DNA of 23,720 bases from DLAJ01 sp023663615 (GTDB lineage Bacteria; Bacillota; Clostridia; Lachnospirales; Lachnospiraceae), in assembly GCA_023663615.1 (NCBI GenBank), contig JAMPHA010000036.1, positions 1-23,720 on the forward strand, given 5' to 3'. The notes below the pieces were generated by a model that did not search any database, had not been told where the DNA came from, and saw nothing but the letters and a program-made list of their open reading frames with translations. Of this stretch, positions 1 through 7,994 are shown in pieces. Every line of letters begins with the position of its first letter. Within the stretch, counting starts at the first letter, position 1. Made by a program: the position numbers and the translations under genes.

Positions 1-62
1 CAAATAGCTAGAATAAAGGCTTTTTTGTGCAAAATATATAAGAAAGTATAGAGAGGAAGAAT

Positions 63-872
63 ATGGAGGCAATTATCACAGCGACCGCCCTTGTGGGTGG
101 GATCGGATTGTTCATCGGTTTATTTCTCGGTATTGCGGGGATTCGATTTAAGGTCGAGACGGATGAAAAAGAAGAGGCGGTTTTAGCGGCGCTTCCGGGA
201 AATAACTGCGGCGGCTGCGGATTTCCAGGCTGTTCCGGCTTGGCTGCGGCAATCGCAAAAGGAGAGGCGCAAGTGAATACCTGTCCGGTAGGCGGCGAGG
301 AGGTCGGTAAAAAGATTGCCGCGATCATGGGCGTGGAAGCGGGAGAGAGCGCGCGGATGACAGCCTATGTCAAGTGTGCGGGAACGTGTGAAAAGACGGC
401 GGTCGATTATGAATACCACGGCGTGGAGGACTGCACCATGCTTACCTTTATGCCGAACGGCGGGCCGAAATCCTGTAATTACGGGTGTCTTGGCTACGGT
501 TCCTGCGTGAAAGCGTGTCCGTTTGACGCGATCCATTTGGAAAACGGCGTTGCGGTCGTGGATCGGGAGAAATGTAAGGCGTGCGGGAAATGTGTTGCGG
601 CATGCCCGAAAAAGCTGATCGAGCTGATTCCTTATGATGCGCGGTACATGGTATCGTGCAGTTCGAAAGATAAGGGACCGTTGACGATGAAGGTCTGTCA
701 GGCGGGATGTATCGGCTGCGGGCTCTGCGCGAGAAATTGTCCTTCCGGTGCGGTCACCGTGGAAGACGGCGTTGCGCATATCGATCAGTCCAAATGTACC
801 GGCTGCGGCTTGTGTAAAGAAAAGTGTCCGAAAAAGATCATTCAGGGATTCTCTTTTAGTCCGCTGGAGTAG
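63..872 (+). CDS. rnfB: Rnf electron transport complex subunit B (RnfB)
   Basis: RnfB is the polyferredoxin subunit of the membrane Rnf complex, which moves electrons between ferredoxin and NAD+ and couples this to ion pumping. The 269-residue product starts with one membrane helix (about residues 5-27). A Rnf/Fe-S domain follows with C49, C52, C57 and C74 (CGGCGFPGC). Next come ferredoxin-type cysteine sets at C138/C142/C148/C152, C171/C174/C177/C181, C216/C219/C222/C226 and C245/C248/C251/C255. A GAGAGG ribosome binding site lies just upstream of the ATG. RnfB is often the last gene of clostridial rnfCDGEAB operons, so the other subunits probably lie left of the window; bases 1-62 show only a possible stop and a short spacer. 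The last 31 bp overlap the 3' end of the opposite-strand apbE. The identification is very secure. Confidence 0.97.
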   Translation: MEAIITATALVGGIGLFIGLFLGIAGIRFKVETDEKEEAVLAALPGNNCGGCGFPGCSGLAAAIAKGEAQVNTCPVGGEEVGKKIAAIMGVEAGESARMTAYVKCAGTCEKTAVDYEYHGVEDCTMLTFMPNGGPKSCNYGCLGYGSCVKACPFDAIHLENGVAVVDREKCKACGKCVAACPKKLIELIPYDARYMVSCSSKDKGPLTMKVCQAGCIGCGLCARNCPSGAVTVEDGVAHIDQSKCTGCGLCKEKCPKKIIQGFSFSPLE

Positions 873-2047
873 TGCAGTTCGTAGTCGTCCGTGATAAAGA
901 GCGCCTCCGTGCGCTCTAAGGATTCAATGAGCGCCATGCCGTCGGACAGTCCGAGCACAAAGCAGGCGGTGCTTAATGCATCAGCATCCGTGGAGGAATC
1001 CGCGACAATGGTAACGGACAACAGTCCGTTTTCCACGGGATAACCCGTTTGCGGATTGAGAATGTGATGATAGCGTATGCCGTCAACTTCGATGAAGCGC
1101 TCGTAAACCCCGGAGGTCACAACGCTCTGATCCCGGATGGCGAGCGCTGCGATCACATCCTCCGCGCCGCCGAACGGGTATCTGACTGCGACGCGGTAAG
1201 AAGAATGATCGGGCTTCTCTCCGATACAAAGAATATTGCCGCCGAGATTGATGATGGCGCTTGTCACGCCTTGAGAGACCAGATAGTCGCGGATGCGGTC
1301 GGCAATGTAGCCCTTGGCGATAAAACCGAGATCGATCGCGGCTTGCGGATCAGTCAGCATGACGGTGCCCGCCTGTTCGTCTATGACGATGGCATGATAA
1401 TCGATGTGGCGGCACACTTCCGAAAGCGCGTCCGCATCGGGCGGAAGTGTCAAACCGGAGGGGATCTCGTGATCGGGCGACTCAGACTGCGTGTCGTTGT
1501 CCGCGCCGCCGGGCGACTCGGACTGCGTGTCGTTGTCCGCGCCTCCGAGCGACTCGGACTGAGCCGCGGTATCCGCGTTGCCGGTCAGTTCGGATTGTGC
1601 GTCGCTATCCCCAAGGCCCCACAGCGAAAGAAGCGGCGCGATCGTCGGATCGATAAGACCGTCGGTCAGTTCCGCATAGGAACATGCCGTCTGAAGCAGG
1701 GAAATCGTTTCGGGACGGACCGCAACGGGCGTGCCCGCAGAGGCGTTGATCATGGTGATGTCGCTGTTTTCCAGCGTCCGGTCAAACAGCGTTTCATAGT
1801 CCTTACACATCGCAAAAACTTCATCGAACAGAGGAGAGAGTTGGCTGCTTTCGCCATATAATGTAATGGAGATCACGGTATCAAAATAAAACCCGTTCTG
1901 GACGACGGGTTCTTTTTTTTGACCGCAGGATGACAGGCATAGGACGGCGGACAGAAGCAACGGAACAAGGAAAATCTGTTTTACGTGCAAAAATGTACGT
2001 TTTTCCAAATAGAAGCATAAAATACGGTCCAGGAAAGATTGTCTCAT
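842..2047 (-). CDS. apbE: FAD:protein FMN transferase, ApbE lipoprotein
   Basis: ApbE attaches FMN covalently to threonines of target proteins, including RnfD and RnfG, using FAD as donor on the outer face of the membrane. I place the start at the ATG on 2045-2047, preceded by AGAGG; a longer reading frame runs upstream but has no better site. The 401-residue product has a lipoprotein signal with cysteine at about residue 41 (LCLSSC). Family motifs are FDTVISITLYG, the IAKGYIAD stretch, SAIINLGGN, HHILNPQTGYPV and a late DADALST Mg/FAD-binding segment. After the WGLG motif the usual short loop is replaced by an acidic Ser/Gln/Asp-rich tandem repeat (DNA 1475-1618). The gene is convergent with rnfB and overlaps its last 31 bp, matching the functional link. 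Function is confident; the exact start is less so. Confidence 0.93.
   Translation of the reverse strand: MRQSFLDRILCFYLEKRTFLHVKQIFLVPLLLSAVLCLSSCGQKKEPVVQNGFYFDTVISITLYGESSQLSPLFDEVFAMCKDYETLFDRTLENSDITMINASAGTPVAVRPETISLLQTACSYAELTDGLIDPTIAPLLSLWGLGDSDAQSELTGNADTAAQSESLGGADNDTQSESPGGADNDTQSESPDHEIPSGLTLPPDADALSEVCRHIDYHAIVIDEQAGTVMLTDPQAAIDLGFIAKGYIADRIRDYLVSQGVTSAIINLGGNILCIGEKPDHSSYRVAVRYPFGGAEDVIAALAIRDQSVVTSGVYERFIEVDGIRYHHILNPQTGYPVENGLLSVTIVADSSTDADALSTACFVLGLSDGMALIESLERTEALFITDDYELHYSSGLKENP
1475..1618 (-). repeat. Four 36-bp tandem repeats inside apbE
   Basis: Four contiguous 36-bp units start at 1475, 1511, 1547 and 1583. The first two are nearly identical; the third and fourth are more diverged. 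Each encodes 12 residues in frame, with a core like GGADNDTQSESP. They lie in a surface loop of ApbE between the WGLG motif and the next conserved strand, so copy number can vary without breaking the frame. Confidence 0.85.
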
Positions 2048-2067
2048 ACGAAAACCTCTGTTATAAT
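2039..2067 (+). promoter_or_regulatory. Candidate sigma-A promoter for the GH25-like gene
   Basis: TTGTCT (2039-2044), a 17-bp spacer and a perfect TATAAT (2062-2067) would start transcription near 2074, about 70 bp before the TTG start at 2145. The -35 box sits inside the first codons of the divergent apbE. The leader contains a direct repeat GACAATAG (2078 and 2110) and an inverted repeat TCGGCA/TGCCGA that could be a regulatory site. Based on consensus match only. Confidence 0.5.
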
Positions 2068-2144
2068 AAGTAGTGTTGACAATAGACATTATCGGCAATG
2101 GGTAGTGCCGACAATAGTATAGCAGAAAAAGGAGAAGAGTACAA

Positions 2145-3233
2145 TTGCGGGACTTTGACGATCGAAACAATCAGACATCGCTCGCGCGCATGGCGGCATT
2201 CATGGGACTGGTCATGGCTGGTATTCTGGTGACGGTGCTTGCGCTGAATCAGAAAAAACCGTCCGCTTCGCGGGGACCGCAGGCGGGACAGCCGAATAAG
2301 ATTGTGGATTCCGGGGAGGATACGGATGCGCCGCTTCAGCCCGAACCGGAACAGTCGCAGGGCGTTACGTTAAGCGGGGATGACCGCACGTCGGATCAGC
2401 TTGACATCTGGGATGAGGATTATGCCGAAATCTTAAAGGTGACGCCAAGCACGTCGCCCGCGCCGCAGCACGACGCAGCGACGGACGGTTATCATACAAA
2501 GATCACCTATGCGGACGGAACGCAGGAATGGGTGCTCATCAGTTCGCTTATCAAAAAGAACACGTATGATCTGTCCGGTTTTTCCTATCAGCGCCCGATC
2601 ATGAGCTATTACGAAGACGATCAAAAAATATCCTATGCAGGAGCGGCTATCAGCGCGGACCAGAATTATGTGGATTACATCAAGCTGAAACGGGCGGGAA
2701 TCGAATTTGTGATGCTGCGTACGGGACTGCGCGACGTGGAGAGCGGCGAATTAAAAATGGACGGGACGTTCGGACAGAATATGAAAGACGCGTCCGATGC
2801 GGGACTGGACATCGGGATCTGGTTTTACAGTGAAGCAATGACTGAGGAGGAAGTGTCGGCGGAAGCGCAGATGGTACTTGACGCCGTGCAGGAATATGAT
2901 ATTTCCTATCCGATCGCGTTCGTGCCGGGCATGGACGAGGAGCATTCGGCGAGGCTGACAAAGACGCAGCGCACGGAGCTGGCATTATCTTTTTGCAGAA
3001 CGGTCGCCGAAGCGGGGTATCTGCCGATGGTCTGCGCCAATAAAGAAAATCTGATCTTAGACTTTGACTTAACAAAGCTTTCCGAGGTTGCCATATGGCT
3101 GCGCGAGAGCGGCGATCTGCCCGATTATCCGTATGTTTATACGATGTGGAGTTATTCGCGGCAGGAGCAGATCGAAGGAATCGAAGGCGGAGCGGAGCTG
3201 TGCATCAGTTTTCAGGATTACGGCGGAAACTGA
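2145..3233 (+). CDS. Membrane-anchored GH25 (lysozyme)-like protein lacking catalytic acids
   Basis: The start is a TTG preceded by GGAGAAGAG at good spacing. The 362-residue product has a short cytoplasmic tail, one membrane helix (about 16-35), a Ser/Pro/Asp-rich extracellular stretch to about residue 110, and a GH25-like barrel from about 160 to the end. Family features are AGIEFVMLRTGLR after the first strand, DIGIWFYSEAMTEEEV, and the ending WSYSRQ...CISFQDYG. In active GH25 muramidases a GIDVS motif and a DxE motif carry the acids. Here the first reads GAAIS (Asp replaced by Ala168) and the second reads YPIAFVPG (V260 and G262 in place of Asp and Glu). Family membership is fairly clear; the protein is probably not a lysozyme and may bind peptidoglycan or act as a scaffold. 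It lies alone between apbE and sufC. Confidence 0.75.
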   Translation: MRDFDDRNNQTSLARMAAFMGLVMAGILVTVLALNQKKPSASRGPQAGQPNKIVDSGEDTDAPLQPEPEQSQGVTLSGDDRTSDQLDIWDEDYAEILKVTPSTSPAPQHDAATDGYHTKITYADGTQEWVLISSLIKKNTYDLSGFSYQRPIMSYYEDDQKISYAGAAISADQNYVDYIKLKRAGIEFVMLRTGLRDVESGELKMDGTFGQNMKDASDAGLDIGIWFYSEAMTEEEVSAEAQMVLDAVQEYDISYPIAFVPGMDEEHSARLTKTQRTELALSFCRTVAEAGYLPMVCANKENLILDFDLTKLSEVAIWLRESGDLPDYPYVYTMWSYSRQEQIEGIEGGAELCISFQDYGGN

Positions 3234-3335
3234 GAATGCGGCGGCGCGCCGAGGCGGAAGCTGCGCGGTGAAATGGCATTGACTGCACAGCGATCATGGA
3301 TCATGCAGGGAAAAGAAAGGGAAGGAGTCGCATCC

Positions 3336-4094
3336 ATGTTGGAGTTGAGAAATGTCTCCTATGAAGTTGAGGGGGACAAAGGGGACAATAAGGAAATATT
3401 GAGTCATATCAATTTGATGTTTGACAAGCGGTTTACCGCGATCACGGGACCGAACGGCGGCGGAAAGTCCACGCTGGCAAAGCTGATCGCCGGGATCATC
3501 ACGCCGACGGAGGGAACGATCCTGTTTAACGGGGAAGATATTACGGACATGTCGATCACGGACCGGGCGAAGGCGGGCATCAGCTATGCGTTCCAGCAGC
3601 CGGTGCGTTTTAAGGGCATCACGGTCAAGGATCTGATCACGCTTGCAGCCGGAAAAAAGATTACGACCGCGGAGGCGTGCAGTTTTTTGTCCGAAGTCGG
3701 GCTGTGCGCGCGCGATTACATTTCCCGCGAGGTCAATGCGTCGCTTTCCGGCGGGGAGTGCAAACGGATCGAGATTGCAATGATTATGGCGCGTCAGACA
3801 GAGCTTTCCGTGTTCGACGAGCCGGAGGCGGGCATTGATCTCTGGAGCTTTCAGAATCTGATCCAGGTATTCGAGCGCATGTATGAAAAAATAAACGGGA
3901 ATATCATCATTATTTCCCATCAGGAGCGCATCTTAAATATTGCAGATGAGATTGTCGTGATCGCGGGCGGGCAGGTGACGCAGAGCGGGAGGCGGGAGGA
4001 GATTCTGCCGGGACTCTTAAACACGCCGAACGCGGCGACAAACTGCCAGGTATTGGAGCAAAAAGAAGCAGGCAGGGAAAGGAGCTTATCATAG
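3336..4094 (+). CDS. sufC: SufC-type Fe-S cluster assembly ATPase (SmsC-like)
   Basis: This is the cytoplasmic ABC ATPase partner of SufB/SufD-type scaffolds, whose ATP hydrolysis drives Fe-S cluster assembly. The 252-residue product has Walker A GPNGGGKST (38-46), a Q-loop in AFQQPVRF (about 85-92), the signature LSGGE (137-141), Walker B with DEPEAGID (161-168) and the H-loop His195. SufC-like features are the DEPEAGID form and the absence of any membrane partner gene. I chose the ATG at 3336, preceded by AAGGAG, over an upstream in-frame ATG at 3273 that adds 21 residues unlike any ABC start. The SufB/SufD-like gene follows after 3 bp, so the two are surely co-transcribed. No sufS, sufU or sufD is present nearby, which fits the two-gene minimal SUF-like (SMS) arrangement of anaerobes. 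Confidence 0.9.
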   Translation: MLELRNVSYEVEGDKGDNKEILSHINLMFDKRFTAITGPNGGGKSTLAKLIAGIITPTEGTILFNGEDITDMSITDRAKAGISYAFQQPVRFKGITVKDLITLAAGKKITTAEACSFLSEVGLCARDYISREVNASLSGGECKRIEIAMIMARQTELSVFDEPEAGIDLWSFQNLIQVFERMYEKINGNIIIISHQERILNIADEIVVIAGGQVTQSGRREEILPGLLNTPNAATNCQVLEQKEAGRERSLS

Positions 4095-4097
4095 ACC

Positions 4098-5015
4098 ATG
4101 GACGAGATACAGAAAATGCTGCTGGAGCAGGTCGCCGACCTGCATGAAGTGCCTGCGGGCGCTTATAATATCCGGGCAAACGGCTCCCTTGCCGGACGCA
4201 ATACGACGGCACATATTGATATTGTCACAAAGGAGGACCAGCCCGGCATCGACATCATCATCAAACCGGGAACGAAGAACGAGAGTGTGCATATTCCGGT
4301 GCTGCTCAGCGAAAGCGGTATCAGGGAGACCGTGTATAATGATTTTTTCATTGGAGAGGACTGCGACATTACGATCGTGGCAGGATGCGGCATTCATAAC
4401 GGAGGAAAAAACACCTCGGAACACAGCGGGATCCACCGTTTCTTTGTCGGGAAAAATGCGCGGGTGCGCTATGTGGAGAAACATTACGGGCAGGGGGACG
4501 GAACCGGCGGGCGCATCATGAATCCGACGACGGAGGTTACGCTGGAAGAGGGCGCGCATATGGAACTGGAGATGGTACAGATTAAAGGAATTGATTGCAC
4601 ACAGCGTAAGAATACGGCGCGTCTTGCGGCGGGCGCATCCCTTGTGGTGCGGGAAAAGCTGATGACGCATGGGACGCAGTATGCGCGAAGCGATTTTGAG
4701 GTGACGTTAAACGGCGGCGGCTCCACTGCGGATGTGGTGTCGCGTTCCGTGGCAAAGGAGCAGTCGAAGCAGGAATTTCACGCCAACATCGTGGGAAACG
4801 CCGCATGTTCGGGACATACGGAGTGCGACGCGATCATTATGGATACGGCGTCCGTGACGGCGCTTCCGGCGTTGACCGCCAATCATGTGGACGCCGCGCT
4901 CATTCACGAGGCGGCGATCGGCAAGATTGCAGGCGAACAGCTCATCAAGCTGATGACGCTCGGTCTGACTGAGGAGGAAGCGGAGGAGCAGATCATCAGC
5001 GGATTTTTGAAATAG
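4098..5015 (+). CDS. smsB: SufB/SufD-family Fe-S assembly scaffold (SmsB-like)
   Basis: A short SufB/SufD-family protein (305 residues; E. coli SufB is near 495) that should form the Fe-S scaffold with the upstream ATPase. The beta-helix core is visible as alternating strand patterns from about residue 50 to 240. The C-terminal segment keeps the SufB-type residues: Cys243 in HTECDAII, matching the essential E. coli SufB cysteine, and His270-Glu271 in IHEAAIGKI, matching the conserved SufB HE pair, followed by the usual TEEEAEEQIISGF ending. It starts 3 bp after sufC. The N-terminal region of full SufB is missing, as expected for single-scaffold SMS systems. Whether it deserves the name SufB, SufD or SmsB is a matter of convention; the role in Fe-S assembly is well supported. 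Confidence 0.88.
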   Translation: MDEIQKMLLEQVADLHEVPAGAYNIRANGSLAGRNTTAHIDIVTKEDQPGIDIIIKPGTKNESVHIPVLLSESGIRETVYNDFFIGEDCDITIVAGCGIHNGGKNTSEHSGIHRFFVGKNARVRYVEKHYGQGDGTGGRIMNPTTEVTLEEGAHMELEMVQIKGIDCTQRKNTARLAAGASLVVREKLMTHGTQYARSDFEVTLNGGGSTADVVSRSVAKEQSKQEFHANIVGNAACSGHTECDAIIMDTASVTALPALTANHVDAALIHEAAIGKIAGEQLIKLMTLGLTEEEAEEQIISGFLK

Positions 5016-5034
5016 GGAATTTGAGAGGGACAGG

Positions 5035-6999
5035 ATGAAAAAAAGAACAGGTTCCAATAAAATCTACGGCGGGATAGCATGTCTTTTGGCGGCAATGCTG
5101 CTGTTATCCGCGTGCGGGAAAAAACAGCCGACCGGTGCGGAGGGGTCTGATAGGACGGAGCAGTCGGAAGTTTCCCGGAATGATGGGGCTGGGGACGCAT
5201 CGGCGGCGGGAGAGTCCATGGATGGAAACGTTGTTTCGGGCGAAGCGGACGCGGGAGCAGGCTCTGCAGCGGACGGACAGGAAGGCGCAGGGAGCGGGAG
5301 CGCGCAAAATGCGCAGGACGAACAAGAAGGCGCAGGGAGTGGGAGCACGCAGAGCGGACAAAATGTGGGAACAGGCGCCGCAGGAAACGGACAGGATGCA
5401 GGCACAGGCGGGCAGGACGGAGAACAGGCAGGAGCCGGAGATTTTACAAATGCGCAGGAGTGGGAGACAGGCACCGTTCGGAACGGACAGAATGCGGAAA
5501 GCGGGAGCGCCGCTTCGGGCGAGACGCCTTACGGCGCGCACGGAAAGCTTTCGGTCAGCGGTACGCAGCTCGTGGATATCTACGGAGCGTCGTACCAACT
5601 GCGCGGCGTCAGCACGCACGGTCTTGCATGGTTTCCGCAATATGTGAATCAGGCGGCGTTTCGTACCATGCGCGACGAGTGGGGCGTCAATGTGGTGCGT
5701 CTTGCCATGTATACGGCGGAAAACGGCGGTTACTGCGTGGGGGATGAGAACAATCGGAACCGCATGAAGCAGTTGGTCTATGACGGCGTGGATGCGGCGA
5801 CGGAGCTCGGCATGTATGTGATCGTGGACTGGCATGTGCTAAACGACCGCGATCCGAGCATTTATACGGATCAGGCGATTGCTTTTTTCAGGGAAACTGC
5901 GGGACGCTATGCGGCGCAGGAGAATGTCATTTATGAGATTTGTAACGAGCCGAACGGCGGCGTGTCATGGCAGACGGTCAAAAAGTATGCCGAGCAGGTG
6001 ATTCCGGTCATCCGGGAGCAGGATGCGGACGCGGTCATCATTGTGGGAACGCCTACCTGGTCGCAGGATGTGGATCAGGCGGCGGCGAATCCGATCACAG
6101 GTTATGAGAATATTATGTATGCGCTGCATTTTTATGCCGATACGCACAGGGACAGCCTGCGCCAGAAGATGGTGAATGCGATCGGGGCGGGACTGCCGGT
6201 TTTTGTTTCCGAATTTGGGATCTGCGACGCGTCGGGAAACGGCGCGGTCAATGTCGCGGAGGCGGATCGGTGGGTCAGCGCCATGGATGAAAACGGCGTC
6301 AGCTATTGCATTTGGAATTTGTCCAATAAGGCGGAAACATCGGCGCTCCTTCGTTCGTCCACGACGGCGGCGAGCGGATGGAGCTATGACGACTTGAGCG
6401 ACAGCGGCAGATGGTTTGTGGATATGATGGGCGCGGATCATGCGGCGATCGGGATCAGCGGAAGCGGGACGCCATCAAGCGGCGGAAATGGGAGCAGCGG
6501 AAGCGGAACGCCATCAAGCGGCGGGAACGGGAGCAGCGGAAGCGGAGCGTCATCAAGCGGCGGAAATGGCGGGAACGGGAGCAGCGGAAGCGGGACGCCA
6601 TCAAGCGGCGGGAACGGAAGCAGCGGAAACGGCGCGTCATCGAATAGCGGCAGTGGGACGGTGCAGAGCGTGACGAGCGATGCGTCAGGCTCCCTGCAGG
6701 CGTCCGTATCGCTATCGAATGCATGGGAGACGGACGGAAAGCACTATTATCAATACAGTTTGGAATTGACAAACGCATCGGGTGTGAACGTAAACGGATG
6801 GACGTGTGAGATTTCTTTTGACCGGAACATCAGCGTCAGCCAGTCGTGGTGCGGCAGTTTTTCGGTAAGCGGCAGCAGCTTGACGATCACGCCGGAATCC
6901 TATAACGCGGCGGTCGGAGCGGGCGCATCTCAGGGAAATATCGGATTTATTCTGGAGACGGACGCTTCTTTAACAGTCACGGGGGTATCATGCAGATAG
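5035..6999 (+). CDS. Lipoprotein GH5 cellulase-like glycoside hydrolase with CBM2
   Basis: An exported beta-1,4-glucanase-like enzyme, probably tethered to the cell surface. The 654-residue product has a lipoprotein signal with lipobox LSAC (Cys27); a Gly/Gln/Ala/Glu-rich low-complexity spacer to about residue 165; a GH5 domain (subfamily 2-like) to about 470; a Gly/Ser linker of tandem repeats (476-545); and a C-terminal CBM2-type module (about 551-654). In the GH5 domain the general acid is Glu305 in YEICNEPNG and the nucleophile Glu393 in FVSEFG, and the DWH and ALHFYA motifs are present. CBM2 features are NGWTCEISF, a central Trp and the terminal Cys. It follows smsB by 19 bp and ends 10 bp inside the next gene. 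The exact substrate (cellulose, beta-glucan or mannan) cannot be decided from sequence. Confidence 0.92.
   Translation: MKKRTGSNKIYGGIACLLAAMLLLSACGKKQPTGAEGSDRTEQSEVSRNDGAGDASAAGESMDGNVVSGEADAGAGSAADGQEGAGSGSAQNAQDEQEGAGSGSTQSGQNVGTGAAGNGQDAGTGGQDGEQAGAGDFTNAQEWETGTVRNGQNAESGSAASGETPYGAHGKLSVSGTQLVDIYGASYQLRGVSTHGLAWFPQYVNQAAFRTMRDEWGVNVVRLAMYTAENGGYCVGDENNRNRMKQLVYDGVDAATELGMYVIVDWHVLNDRDPSIYTDQAIAFFRETAGRYAAQENVIYEICNEPNGGVSWQTVKKYAEQVIPVIREQDADAVIIVGTPTWSQDVDQAAANPITGYENIMYALHFYADTHRDSLRQKMVNAIGAGLPVFVSEFGICDASGNGAVNVAEADRWVSAMDENGVSYCIWNLSNKAETSALLRSSTTAASGWSYDDLSDSGRWFVDMMGADHAAIGISGSGTPSSGGNGSSGSGTPSSGGNGSSGSGASSSGGNGGNGSSGSGTPSSGGNGSSGNGASSNSGSGTVQSVTSDASGSLQASVSLSNAWETDGKHYYQYSLELTNASGVNVNGWTCEISFDRNISVSQSWCGSFSVSGSSLTITPESYNAAVGAGASQGNIGFILETDASLTVTGVSCR
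6460..6624 (+). repeat. 39-bp tandem repeats in the GH5-CBM2 linker
   Basis: In-frame units start at 6460, 6499, 6538 and 6586. The third unit carries an extra 9 bp. Each codes for a Gly/Ser-rich 13-mer such as GSGTPSSGGNGSS, and a decayed partial copy follows to about 6645. The units form a flexible linker between catalytic and binding modules and are candidates for slippage. Confidence 0.85.
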
Positions 7000-7490
7000 A
7001 AAACATTTCCGAACGCTATCAGGTCAGAAAGCTTGCGGAGGAAGAAGTAGAGATCATTTTTGCTCTTTGCAGGCAAAACGAGATTTACTATCAATACTGC
7101 CCGCCGTTTGTGACGAGGGACAGTATCCGCAGGGACATGCAGGCGTTGCCGCCGAAAAAAAGCATGGAGGACAAGTATTATATCGGGTACTTTGACGCAG
7201 ACAGGCTGATTGCGGTGATGGATCTGATCGACGGGTATCCGGATGAGCGGACCGCATTCATCGGCTTTTTTATGACGGATGTGTCCGTACAGCGAAAGGG
7301 TGTCGGGACCGCGATCATCAGCGGACTTTGCGCCTTCCTTCATGCACAGCGCTATGAAGCGGTGCGGCTTGGCTGGGTAAAGGGCAATCCGCAGAGCGAA
7401 GCGTTCTGGCATAAGAATCAGTTTGTCGAGACGGGCGTTACTTATGAGACGGACGGTTACACCGTTGTCGTTGCGCAGCGGGAGCTGTAA
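6990..7490 (+). CDS. GNAT family N-acetyltransferase
   Basis: A 166-residue cytoplasmic acetyltransferase of the GNAT fold. The acetyl-CoA pyrophosphate-binding motif is QRKGVGTAI (101-109), preceded by the strand TAFIGFFMTDVSV and followed by the helix ISGLCAFLHAQ. The late segment VRLGWVKGNPQSEAFWHKNQF is the usual GNAT motif B, where a residue number and a Phe/Tyr contact CoA. The ATG at 6990 lies 10 bp inside the end of the GH5 gene, so translation is likely coupled, although the two proteins have no obvious common role. The substrate is unknown. The fold assignment is strong. Confidence 0.88.
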   Translation: MQIENISERYQVRKLAEEEVEIIFALCRQNEIYYQYCPPFVTRDSIRRDMQALPPKKSMEDKYYIGYFDADRLIAVMDLIDGYPDERTAFIGFFMTDVSVQRKGVGTAIISGLCAFLHAQRYEAVRLGWVKGNPQSEAFWHKNQFVETGVTYETDGYTVVVAQREL

Positions 7491-7532
7491 CATATGCCGA
7501 AACGGAGGGGAAAATGAGAGGGAGCACACGAA

Positions 7533-7976
7533 ATGACGAAAGTGAAGTTTTATGAGAGCATAGAGGACGAGCAGCTTCAATTTGCCGTGATCCTGTCAAA
7601 AACACAGAATCACTACGTATTCTGCAAACATAGAGAAAGGGACACATGGGAAATTCCGGGCGGTCATCGGGAGCAATTTCCCGACGGGCAATGGGAAAAT
7701 ATCATGGACACGGCAAAGCGGGAGTTGTATGAGGAAACCGGCGCGCTGGAATTTGACATAGAACCGGTTTGCGTATATTCTGTTACGGCGCCGGATAATT
7801 TTGATGGCAGGGAATCGTTTGGAATGTTGTTTTTTGCCGATATAAAACGGTTTGAAGCGGAGTTACACCGTGAGATCGAGAAAATTGCGATCATGGATGA
7901 AATGCCGGAAAGGTGGACCTATCCCGATATTCAACCGCATTTGATGAAAGAAGCAAAGCGGCGGGGATATTTATAA
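7533..7976 (+). CDS. NUDIX hydrolase
   Basis: A 147-residue NUDIX-fold enzyme that should hydrolyse a nucleoside diphosphate linked to another group. The opening strand LQFAVILSKTQNHYVFCKHRERDTWEIPGGH is typical of the fold, and the catalytic helix ends in AKRELYEETGA, carrying the metal-binding REL-EE residues. Between GGHRE and the helix there is a short insertion compared with the standard Nudix box, yet a Glu remains eight residues before the catalytic Arg. It lies 42 bp after the GNAT gene and 18 bp before the HAD gene, suggesting one operon of small metabolic or housecleaning enzymes. The substrate cannot be inferred. Confidence 0.9.
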   Translation: MTKVKFYESIEDEQLQFAVILSKTQNHYVFCKHRERDTWEIPGGHREQFPDGQWENIMDTAKRELYEETGALEFDIEPVCVYSVTAPDNFDGRESFGMLFFADIKRFEAELHREIEKIAIMDEMPERWTYPDIQPHLMKEAKRRGYL

Positions 7977-7994
7977 GAGGGGAGGAACTATGCG

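Noticed and set aside
183..779. Long minus-strand frame opposite rnfB, and similar frames opposite apbE, sufC, GH5 and the SleB-like gene
   Set aside because: They mirror the codon bias of certain genes on the other strand, have Arg/His-rich compositions and lack ribosome binding sites or recognisable domains.
2076..2081. Perfect TTGACA as a -35 for the GH25-like gene
   Set aside because: No acceptable -10 lies 16-18 bp downstream; the TTGTCT/TATAAT pair just upstream is better.
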